NCBI GenBank assembly: GCA_016936665.1
Contig: JAFGXI010000009.1
Location: 1-64,000, forward strand
DNA: 64,000 nucleotides
Direction of reading: 5' to 3'
Source: Bacteroidales bacterium
GTDB taxonomy: Bacteria > Bacteroidota > Bacteroidia > Bacteroidales > JAFGXI01
This document shows, one piece after another, positions 40,169-48,915 of the stretch. How positions within the stretch are numbered: the first letter of the stretch is position 1; each line of letters begins with the position of its first letter. Both the position numbers and the translations under genes were made by a program. The notes beneath the pieces were generated by a model. That model had not been told where the DNA came from, searched no databases, and was given only the letters and a program-made list of their open reading frames with translations.

Positions 40169-41527
40169 ATGGAAAAGAAAAGATTTGAACGGCCTATAAT
40201 AACAAAACTAAATACAGGAATGCCTAATAAAATAGGCTTAAAAACAGAATATCAACCCATACGTTCTATCGACGGAGTTGCGGTTAAGGAATTAATCGAA
40301 AATTATGGCTCTCCTGTTTATGTTATTTCAGAGAATACTATGCGTTCGGTTTACCGACAAGCATACCAAGCGTTTTCTACCAGATACCCAAAAATACAAT
40401 TTGCATGGTCGTACAAAACCAATTATATGGATGCTGTTTGCAAGGTTTACCACCAAGAAGGCTCTTGGGCAGAAGTAGTGTCCGGCTTTGAGTACGACAA
40501 AGCCGTAAGAAACGGTGTGCCGACAGAGCACATTATATTTAACGGACCAGATAAAAGCATAGAGGATCTAGAAAAAGCAATTCGCAACAAATCTTTAATT
40601 CATATCGACCATTTCGACGAATTGTATACCATTATTGGATTGTGCGACCGAATTAAAGAGAGGCCACAAGTGGCCATTCGTGTGAATATGGACACCGGGA
40701 TTTACCCGCAATGGACTCGATTTGGGTTCAATTACGATAATGGAGAGGCATGGGATGCCATTAACCGAATCATGATTTCCGGGAAAATCGATTTTATTGG
40801 TTTGCATGCTCATATTGGCACTTATATAATGTCGGCCAACGCATACAGGATTGCAGGAAATAAATTAGCAGATTTAGCAGTTAGAACTAAAGCTAAGTAT
40901 GGTAAAGCAGTTAGTTATATCGACTTTGGAGGAGGCTTTGCTTCTAAAAACACCTTAAAAGGCGCCTACTTACCTGGAACAGACACCACTCCAAGCTTCG
41001 ACGAATATGCCGATGCTATAACTTCTTCGATTATCAATTCAGAAATAAAGCCCGAAGACATGCCAACTATAGTGTTGGAAACCGGCCGAGCACTTATCGA
41101 CGATGCCGGATACATTTTGGGAACAGTTTTAGCTAACAAACGCATGGCCGACGGTACAAAAACATTAATTATCGATGTTGGCGTAAACATGTTATTTACT
41201 TCGTTCTGGTACGATCATAAAATTACACCGGCACAAGATTTTAGTCACCATACTGAAAGTGCAAAAATTTACGGCCCCTTATGTATGAACATCGATGTTA
41301 TTAGAGAGTATGCCGATTTACCACCTTTAAAAAAAGGCGATCAGTTTGTGATAAGCAGAATTGGGGCATATAATATGACTCAGTGGATGCAGTTTATTAC
41401 CTATCGTCCTAAAATAGTAATGATTGACCAACAATCGAAAGTACATGTAATTAGAAACAACGAAAACTTAGATACAATAACACAATTGGAGAAGGTTCCG
41501 GAACATTTAAAATCAATAAAAAAGTAA
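40169..41527 (+). CDS. PLP-dependent fold type III decarboxylase (diaminopimelate/ornithine decarboxylase-like)
   Basis: FAWSYKTNY (PLP Lys), YIDFGGGFAS, VLETGRALIDDAG, IYGPLCMNIDVI, RIGAYNMTQWMQF. Confidence 0.9.
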   Translation: MEKKRFERPIITKLNTGMPNKIGLKTEYQPIRSIDGVAVKELIENYGSPVYVISENTMRSVYRQAYQAFSTRYPKIQFAWSYKTNYMDAVCKVYHQEGSWAEVVSGFEYDKAVRNGVPTEHIIFNGPDKSIEDLEKAIRNKSLIHIDHFDELYTIIGLCDRIKERPQVAIRVNMDTGIYPQWTRFGFNYDNGEAWDAINRIMISGKIDFIGLHAHIGTYIMSANAYRIAGNKLADLAVRTKAKYGKAVSYIDFGGGFASKNTLKGAYLPGTDTTPSFDEYADAITSSIINSEIKPEDMPTIVLETGRALIDDAGYILGTVLANKRMADGTKTLIIDVGVNMLFTSFWYDHKITPAQDFSHHTESAKIYGPLCMNIDVIREYADLPPLKKGDQFVISRIGAYNMTQWMQFITYRPKIVMIDQQSKVHVIRNNENLDTITQLEKVPEHLKSIKK

Positions 41528-41551
41528 TAAATATGTAACTTTATCGCACCT

Positions 41552-43735
41552 ATGCGTCAAAAAGAGCTTATAATATCGTTTATAAAAGGTTTGGTTCATG
41601 CCTATGGCCAAATCTTTTTTACCAATCAGCGTTTCTTTTCGATTCTATTAATAATAGTATCTTTTTTTGATTTGTATGCCGGACTATGTGGCGTATTGGC
41701 GGTGGTGAGTGCTCATATTGTAGCTTATACTTTTGGTTTTAACCGAACCCATATTCAAACAGGCATGTATGGATTTAATGCACTCTTGGTTGGACTGGGA
41801 TTGGGAATTTATTTCGACATGTCGTTGGCATTGGTTTTTATAGTTGTGGTATCAGCTATATTAACTTTGTTCATCGCCGTGATGTTGGAAGGTGTTTTAT
41901 ATAAATATGGATTGCCCTTTTTAAGCATCCCTTTTTTGCTAGTTGTTTGGGTACTCAATTTAGCAGCATCTGAGTTTACAGCGTTAGGTGTAAGCGAAAG
42001 AGGACTTTATACTTTGAATGAGCTTTATGCTAGTGGAGGTAGTAATTTGGTACAGTTTTACCAGTGGTGGAACAATTTGGTTAATAACAATTGGTTGACG
42101 ACCTATTTTATTTCACTCGGCGCTATTTTTTTTCAGTACAACGTTTTAGCAGGCATATTAATCGCATTCGGCTTGCTTATATATTCGAGAATAGCATTTA
42201 GCCTTTCATTATTGGGGTATTTAGCAGCATTCCTCTTTTACAAGATGATAGGCTCCGATATTTCTGCTGTAAGCTATATGTACATTGGTTTTAATTACAT
42301 TCTTACGGCCATTGCACTAGGCGGTTTTTTCATCATTCCTAAGAAAACATCATATTTTTGGGTTGTACTACTAACCCCACTAGTGGCTATTTTAACTATC
42401 AGTTTAAACAAGATATTTTATAACTTTGGCATCTCCATCTACTCTCTTCCTTTCAATATAATTGTGTTACTGTTTTTATATGTGCTAAAACTAAGATATA
42501 AGCCGGCTACCAATTTATTACCTACTGTTACACAAGAATTTGTGCCCGAGAAAAATCTGTATTCACATCTGAACTACAAAAATAAATTCAATCTTTTCGA
42601 TCTTAATATTCCGGTGCAGTTACCTTTTTTTGGTCGTTGGACGGTTTCTCAAGGGCACGAAGGTGAATTTACCCACCAAGGCGAATGGCGACACGCTTGG
42701 GATTTTGTGATTAACGATAGCCAATCGAAACAATTTAAAAACCAAGGCGATTTTGCAGAAGATTATTATTGTTACGGGAAATCAGTTTTAGCTTGTGCCG
42801 ATGGCTATATCGAAGAGATTCTCGATGGTATCGACGACAATGCCATTGGAGAAGTGAATTTGGATCAGAATTGGGGAAATACCGTTGTAATCCGACATCA
42901 TCAGCAGTTATTTTCAAAAGTCAGTCATCTGAAAAAAGGAAGTATCAAAGTGAGTAAAGGGGAATATGTGAAAGCCGGACAAATTATTGCTGAAGTGGGA
43001 AATTCCGGCCGGTCACCATTTCCGCATATGCATTTTCAACTTCAGGCCACACCATTTATCGGTTCGAAAACAATTTCGTATCCTATTGTTAGCTTTTTGT
43101 TGTATTCCGGAGAAGGTACTCAACTTAAACAATACGACTACCCTAAAGTAAATGATGTACTCGAAAAACCATTGAGCGAAAAATTACTGTTAAACGCTTT
43201 TAAATGGGCTCCGGGCAGAGTTCTAAGATTTGAAGATGAGCATCGAAAATATGCATGGGAAGTAAAAATTAATTATTTAAATCAGACATACCTCGAAGAT
43301 CAAGACACAGGCGATAAAGCTTATTTTCAATACAACAACGATATCCTTATATTTACTAATTATCTAGGATCTCAAAAGAATAAGTTGTTCTATTTTTATT
43401 TGGCCTGCCAAAAAGTTTCGATGTATTTTTTCGAAGGTTTAACGCTTAAATCGACAATTCGCCCAAATGAGATGTATGGAAAATGGATGATGTTTTTTCA
43501 AGATTTTATCGCCCCTTTTTACATATGGTTAAAACCTCAATATTCGATTGTATATCAAAGTGAGCGAGCTAGTTTTTTGCTCAACAAGATGGATTTAAGA
43601 GTCTTTATTAAACATAGAAAATCGAATCGCAGTCAAGAGCATTTTATCGAAATTAATGAGCTAGGAATAAGCGATTTGCATTTCAATATTGGTGATAAAT
43701 CGTATCATTTAAAAGCGCAAACAAACCACTTATAA
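41552..43735 (+). CDS. Urea-transporter-like membrane protein fused to C-terminal LytM/M23-like domain plus additional unknown domain
   Basis: N-terminal ~310 aa with repeated TM segments and FGFNRTHIQTGMYGFNALLVGLGLG (UT signature-like); then SQGHEGEFTHQGEWRHAWDFV ... GNSGRSPFPHMHFQL. Confidence 0.82.
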   Translation: MRQKELIISFIKGLVHAYGQIFFTNQRFFSILLIIVSFFDLYAGLCGVLAVVSAHIVAYTFGFNRTHIQTGMYGFNALLVGLGLGIYFDMSLALVFIVVVSAILTLFIAVMLEGVLYKYGLPFLSIPFLLVVWVLNLAASEFTALGVSERGLYTLNELYASGGSNLVQFYQWWNNLVNNNWLTTYFISLGAIFFQYNVLAGILIAFGLLIYSRIAFSLSLLGYLAAFLFYKMIGSDISAVSYMYIGFNYILTAIALGGFFIIPKKTSYFWVVLLTPLVAILTISLNKIFYNFGISIYSLPFNIIVLLFLYVLKLRYKPATNLLPTVTQEFVPEKNLYSHLNYKNKFNLFDLNIPVQLPFFGRWTVSQGHEGEFTHQGEWRHAWDFVINDSQSKQFKNQGDFAEDYYCYGKSVLACADGYIEEILDGIDDNAIGEVNLDQNWGNTVVIRHHQQLFSKVSHLKKGSIKVSKGEYVKAGQIIAEVGNSGRSPFPHMHFQLQATPFIGSKTISYPIVSFLLYSGEGTQLKQYDYPKVNDVLEKPLSEKLLLNAFKWAPGRVLRFEDEHRKYAWEVKINYLNQTYLEDQDTGDKAYFQYNNDILIFTNYLGSQKNKLFYFYLACQKVSMYFFEGLTLKSTIRPNEMYGKWMMFFQDFIAPFYIWLKPQYSIVYQSERASFLLNKMDLRVFIKHRKSNRSQEHFIEINELGISDLHFNIGDKSYHLKAQTNHL

Positions 43736-43741
43736 ACTACT

Positions 43742-45121
43742 ATGAAACTTAAATTCCTGATTTTATGGTTTGTCTTATGTATAAGTGTGCCATTGTTGGC
43801 TCAAAACGATACTTTGACATTTAAAATGGTCGATGCTCAGACCTCCCAATATTATTTGCAAAAAGATTGGCGAAACTTAATTTCTGTGGCCAAGGCCGCC
43901 ATCAAACAAAATATCGATTATTACTATTTAAGGCTACGTTTGGGAATCGCTTATTTCGAAATTCAACATTACGGGCAATCGATTCCTCATTTCGAAAAAG
44001 CACTGGAAATGAGTCCAAACGACGATTTAAGCACAGAGTATTTATATTATGCTTATAAATATACTCAGAACGATATTGATGCGCTAATAGTGTTGAATAA
44101 TTCTACGAGCAAGTGGGCGAAGAAATTGATAGATGATCAAAGTATTTTTGAAAACTTTTTTATGTTTGGTGTATCGAGAGTAAGTCAAAACACAGGCTTA
44201 TCAGAGCAATACAAGCAGTCGTTTCATAAAGCTCTACAAATGGCTAAAAGCCCTATTTACAGCGAGCAATTTACTGCCGAAAAATATTTTAATATCCAAT
44301 TAGGTGGTACTATTCGCCTATCTCCTAAATGGCGAACAACAGTAAGCTTTCAGAACTTCCGATTAGAAAATCATCAAATTGTATACGATCCTTTTTTAAT
44401 GCACGAAAACACCAACAAAGTACGACAAAACCAAATTCAGTTGAATAATTATTTTCGCTTGGCTGATCGATTAAAAATGGGGGTTTATTTCAGCTACCTT
44501 TCCTCAACGTTTAATTTTATTGAGGTGAACAGTAAAGTTGCTCCTCCGATTTTCGAAAATATAGACGCTAATCTTAAGCAGTTTTTATTGGGCTTATTTG
44601 TCGATAAATCTTGGAGCCATTTGGAATTTTATTTTGGTGCAAATCTACTCACTACTCCAGAACGACCAAGTTTTCAGTCCGATTTGTACCTCAGCTATTT
44701 TCCTATGGCTAATCGTAAGTTATTGTATACTACTGGTATTTCGTATTTAAAAAATAAGCATCCCGAAAGCTCCTTTGTGTTGCATCAAAAACTGAAAGTA
44801 CAATTATTAAAACCCTTATGGCTAGACTTGGAAGCCCATTGGGGCGATATGAGCGATTGGTCTTCGGATCAAGGCTATATTATTTATAACAGTATTTTCG
44901 ATGTGAACACGGTTTATCACCTTGGAGTCAACATCAAATTAACAAAAAAAATGTATCTTAATCTCGCCTACGAATATCTCACGCAAGGAAGCGAAATTAA
45001 AACCAAAAGTTTGCTGATCGAAAATGCAGATGATCAGCCGGAACTATACGAAACGATTAAATTTAACACACATTCAATAATTGGAGGACTAATATGGAAT
45101 TTTTTAAACAATGGCTTATAA
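43742..45121 (+). CDS. TPR-containing outer-membrane beta-barrel (YaiO-like) protein
   Basis: Signal peptide; TPR-like YYYLRLRLGIAYFEIQHYGQSIPHFEKALEMSPND; C-terminal alternating beta strands. Confidence 0.65.
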   Translation: MKLKFLILWFVLCISVPLLAQNDTLTFKMVDAQTSQYYLQKDWRNLISVAKAAIKQNIDYYYLRLRLGIAYFEIQHYGQSIPHFEKALEMSPNDDLSTEYLYYAYKYTQNDIDALIVLNNSTSKWAKKLIDDQSIFENFFMFGVSRVSQNTGLSEQYKQSFHKALQMAKSPIYSEQFTAEKYFNIQLGGTIRLSPKWRTTVSFQNFRLENHQIVYDPFLMHENTNKVRQNQIQLNNYFRLADRLKMGVYFSYLSSTFNFIEVNSKVAPPIFENIDANLKQFLLGLFVDKSWSHLEFYFGANLLTTPERPSFQSDLYLSYFPMANRKLLYTTGISYLKNKHPESSFVLHQKLKVQLLKPLWLDLEAHWGDMSDWSSDQGYIIYNSIFDVNTVYHLGVNIKLTKKMYLNLAYEYLTQGSEIKTKSLLIENADDQPELYETIKFNTHSIIGGLIWNFLNNGL

Positions 45122-45711
45122 TAGGAGCAATTCTTATTTTTAGTCAAATCTCGATGAGCCAAACGCAAGAACAGCTCGATGCCTTTACACAATCGTACAC
45201 TAGCGAGTCGGATGGCGACTATAGTAAAGCAATACAGGGCCTAAAACAGATATATAGCGAAACAAGTTATCCGATAAATTTACGTTTAGCATGGTTGAGT
45301 TATTCTGCCGGTTTATTTACAGAAAGCATGGCTTATTACAGCAAAGCCATCCAATTAATGCCTTATTCTATTGAAGCCCGTTTAGGAATAACCTATCCTG
45401 CCAGTGCTGTCGGTAAATGGCCTTTGGTTATTAAAACCTATCAAGAAGTAATTGGTATCGATCCAAAAAATTATACCGCTAATTACAATTTAGCTAGCAT
45501 TTATTACGGTAAAAAAGATTATAAAATGGCCGCTCAATACCTCGAAACAATAGCCAATTTATACCCTTTCGATTACAGTACTACCTTACTGTACGCTTGG
45601 AATAATTATCAACTTGGGAAAACGCGCGAAGCCATGTTGCTATTTAAAAAAGTATTAATGCTTTCGCCAAACGATGCCTCAGCAAAAGAAGGATTGTCTT
45701 TGGTTGAGTAA
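45094..45711 (+). CDS. Secreted/periplasmic TPR protein
   Basis: Signal peptide; TPR units (AYYSKAIQLMPYSIEARLGITYPASAVGKWPLVIKTYQEVIGIDPKNYTANYNLASIYYGKKDYKMAAQYLETI). Overlaps upstream CDS by 28 nt. Confidence 0.82.
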   Translation: MEFFKQWLIIGAILIFSQISMSQTQEQLDAFTQSYTSESDGDYSKAIQGLKQIYSETSYPINLRLAWLSYSAGLFTESMAYYSKAIQLMPYSIEARLGITYPASAVGKWPLVIKTYQEVIGIDPKNYTANYNLASIYYGKKDYKMAAQYLETIANLYPFDYSTTLLYAWNNYQLGKTREAMLLFKKVLMLSPNDASAKEGLSLVE

Positions 45712-45943
45712 AAACGACTGAGTTTTTTAAAAAGAAGATATAATTTCAATCCGATATTAAATAACCATCTCCGTTCCTTACAAAAGAATATTTTTCGGGT
45801 TAAAGTAAAACATCCATATATTATGATATATGTCATTTTAATGTTTGCGACGTAGTTATATTTTAGTCGAGTACAAGTGCAATAGTAATTTTTATGGCTA
45901 TCAACTTAATATCGAACATTAGGAATAACTATATATCAAGCTT

Positions 45944-46354
45944 ATGTTAGAATCGTCATTATCTGCGTTAAACATACCAGAAACGCACATTACAGAAATT
46001 GATAAACAATATCAAAAAATCAAATTAACCATCGAGCAAGTAAATGCTTGCATTATTGGTGGCGGTTCCATGGAAAAGTTATCTCCCATTTTCTACAGCT
46101 TAGTATATATCTACGATCATTATTTCACGCAGGAACAAATTACTCTAGCCAAATATAAGTTCGATAAGCTAGAAACGATAAAAAAAGTGCATCGCAATTT
46201 TATCGACGAAGTTATTAGCTATCAAAAGAAAATCGAAAACCACCAGTTGGATTCATGTTCGCAATTGGCCGAGTTTTTAAATCAGTGGGCCGTTGGTTAT
46301 TTTAACGATAACCAAATTGCAGTTAGCTTTTTAAAAGCAAAAGGCGTAAATTAA
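45944..46354 (+). CDS. Hemerythrin-like four-helix protein with degenerate metal ligands
   Basis: IDKQYQKI (cf. IDxQHxxL), YDHYFTQEQ, KKVHRNFIDEV, LAEFLNQWAVGYFNDNQ (cf. WLxxHIxxxD). Confidence 0.6.
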   Translation: MLESSLSALNIPETHITEIDKQYQKIKLTIEQVNACIIGGGSMEKLSPIFYSLVYIYDHYFTQEQITLAKYKFDKLETIKKVHRNFIDEVISYQKKIENHQLDSCSQLAEFLNQWAVGYFNDNQIAVSFLKAKGVN

Positions 46355-46367
46355 ATACACCCTTTTT

Positions 46368-48680
46368 TTAATTCGACTTAAGCAATTTTTTCAGAGTAAT
46401 ACTGCCTTCACTGCTAATGGCTAGCCAATACACACCTTTGCTCAAAGTTTCAATATTTATTTGAACACTATTTTTTTGGTCGAACCGATAATGATCTATT
46501 AACTTACCATCCGTACTTAAAATATCGATTTCATCGATTTTCTTTTGCGTTTTACTGCTTTCTACTCGAATGAAATCGGAGCCCGGATTTGGAAATATCT
46601 GCCAAACATCTTCTTCAGATTCAATACTACTTTCTCCAACATGATGATCCCAAATAGCAAATGCATAATCGCCACGTTGTATTTGATTAACGATCATATA
46701 TCCGGAGTAGGTCGATCCGCTTCTGATATGTGGGATAATTTGCCAAGGGTGTGCTGCATTTTCGCGATATAACACTACAATTGAATCGACATGAGTAGTT
46801 ACAAATTCATTGTCTAAATGTACACTACTCGTTTTAGAATACATAAACTCAGCATCGGCGATAAAATTTTCGTTCCAAACACCGGAGACTGTCCAATACC
46901 GTGTAGGGTGTATATATAAATTCGGATCGATAGGCGTTTCCATTTCGCCCGGGCCAACCCAATGCTGCTCTACTCTTAAAAGGGCTGAGCCATCGACTTG
47001 AGTTACATTCGATTTAAACAAAGCATTGCTGTATATAGTTAAGCCAGTTGAACTGATAGTAGAATAATAATCTGTTGTCGCATCGGCTACCTGCTCTTCC
47101 ATATCGCACGACACAGAGATAGGTTCAAATGGTATGGTAAAACTCTGCGATCCGGTTTCTCCATCGAAAGTGATTACAGTATCAATTCTTTCGAAATTCG
47201 CTCCTAAAAACTGAATGGGTATTCTATTACTGTTCGCAAAGCTGTCTCTTCCTTTCATTCTTTGTCGCATTGCTACTTCAACGTCGAATTCGGTGGCATT
47301 GTTACTCACATGAAACGAGTCAATCGCAAAATGAGGCCAGCCGGTTTCGAAAACCCATGCATCGAAAAAGTCGTTAAGATTATAATTGGTATTAGCTGAA
47401 AGAAAATCTCGTAAGTCGAAAGAACTAACCGCCTGATATTCGAATAGATTTAAATAAGTTGTAATGGCTGCAAAAAATGTGCTGTCGCCAAGGTAATTTC
47501 GCAAAGTATGCACAACATCGTGCCCTTTTTCATAAACATGGCTACTATAGGTAAGTTCGTCCGGGATGTTATATAAGGCATAATAGCCCCCTTCGTTGTA
47601 ATTCAGATATTGAATGTTATCTCTATGAATAGCTCTGTTATAGTTCTTCATGGCTTCATAACCCTCTACGGCTTCTGTAAAAACAGCTTCGTAATAATTA
47701 GCCCAGCCTTCGTTTAACCACATATCGCCGGCAGTGCTGCAAGTCACCAAATTCCCAAACCAATGATGCGATAATTCGTGGGCATATAATGTTGCATAAT
47801 CGTCAGTTCCATCCACTGCAAAATTTGGGTAGCCTATATTTTCGGCATGCTCCATAGCTCCACCATTAAAAGGCACACAAACATAACCTACTCTCGACCA
47901 TCGGTAAGCACCGTATTTTTCTTCTAACGTATTAAATGCATCTTCTAAATGAGCAAATGAAGCCGGAACATCAGGAAATTCCTCGGAGCGAGCATATATT
48001 GCTACCGGAATTTGTCCATTAATACCATCGAAAGTATCTCTATATACCTGAAAATTGCCCACAGCAACAGATGCTAAATAAGTCGGAATTTCTTTATCAA
48101 GTAACCAACTGTAAGTTTTTGTACCGTCTCCATTATTGACTTCATTAATTAAGGTGCCTCCACAAACAGCCGTTCTTGCTTCTTGGCAACGAATGTTGAA
48201 ATTGTAGGTTGCCTTATCGGTAAAGTTATCGATGCATGGGAACCAAATTCTTCCATATCCATGAGGCGATTCCGACATGCTTACGCCCATGTTGTATGCG
48301 ACTCCAAGCGAAGAATAATAACCGCCCCAACCCGATGGATCTTCTTGCCCATAACCATGGTAATAAACTTCGACATCGATTAAATCGTTGGTGTTATATC
48401 CTTGATCCAACTGTATTTGCAGAATCGTATCGTTATGAATAAAAGTTAAATTTTGATTACTGAGTTTAACAGAATCGCAAGTTAGTGATTGAAGCATCAA
48501 GTCGATTGCATTGACATTATTGCTTAATATTTTAATACTAACCACAGCTTGCCCCTCTATGTACTTCTGATAAGAATTAGGAACATAAACATTGAGTTCG
48601 TAATGTTGCACATCGAAAGTTTGTGCTTTTAAAGAGCCAAATAAAAAAAGCATCAACGAAAGTAAAAATAGTTGTTTCAT
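46368..48680 (-). CDS. M1 family aminopeptidase with T9SS type A C-terminal sorting domain
   Basis: GGAMEHAENIGYP (GxMEN variant), YAHELSHHWFGNLVTCSTAGDMWLNEGWANYYE (HExxHx18E), C-terminal WQIFPNPGSDFIRVESSK...KGVYWLAISSEGSITLKKLLKSN. Confidence 0.93.
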   Translation of the reverse strand: MKQLFLLSLMLFLFGSLKAQTFDVQHYELNVYVPNSYQKYIEGQAVVSIKILSNNVNAIDLMLQSLTCDSVKLSNQNLTFIHNDTILQIQLDQGYNTNDLIDVEVYYHGYGQEDPSGWGGYYSSLGVAYNMGVSMSESPHGYGRIWFPCIDNFTDKATYNFNIRCQEARTAVCGGTLINEVNNGDGTKTYSWLLDKEIPTYLASVAVGNFQVYRDTFDGINGQIPVAIYARSEEFPDVPASFAHLEDAFNTLEEKYGAYRWSRVGYVCVPFNGGAMEHAENIGYPNFAVDGTDDYATLYAHELSHHWFGNLVTCSTAGDMWLNEGWANYYEAVFTEAVEGYEAMKNYNRAIHRDNIQYLNYNEGGYYALYNIPDELTYSSHVYEKGHDVVHTLRNYLGDSTFFAAITTYLNLFEYQAVSSFDLRDFLSANTNYNLNDFFDAWVFETGWPHFAIDSFHVSNNATEFDVEVAMRQRMKGRDSFANSNRIPIQFLGANFERIDTVITFDGETGSQSFTIPFEPISVSCDMEEQVADATTDYYSTISSTGLTIYSNALFKSNVTQVDGSALLRVEQHWVGPGEMETPIDPNLYIHPTRYWTVSGVWNENFIADAEFMYSKTSSVHLDNEFVTTHVDSIVVLYRENAAHPWQIIPHIRSGSTYSGYMIVNQIQRGDYAFAIWDHHVGESSIESEEDVWQIFPNPGSDFIRVESSKTQKKIDEIDILSTDGKLIDHYRFDQKNSVQINIETLSKGVYWLAISSEGSITLKKLLKSN

Positions 48681-48915
48681 GTAATTTTAGTTTAAAAATG
48701 AATAAAAACGCTCTCTGTGCATTGTTCTGTTCAAAGTTACAAAAAGATTTAAAAAGTATTTTTATTCTTCTTTCATCAGCTCTCATAATTTGAATAAAAA
48801 AATGAAATTCGCTTAATTTATATTTTAAAAAATTGTTGAATCTACTATTTTAGTCAAGCCCAAAAAATTAATTTAACTTTGTTGCTAAAGTATAATGCAC
48901 AATAGGATTTAAACT

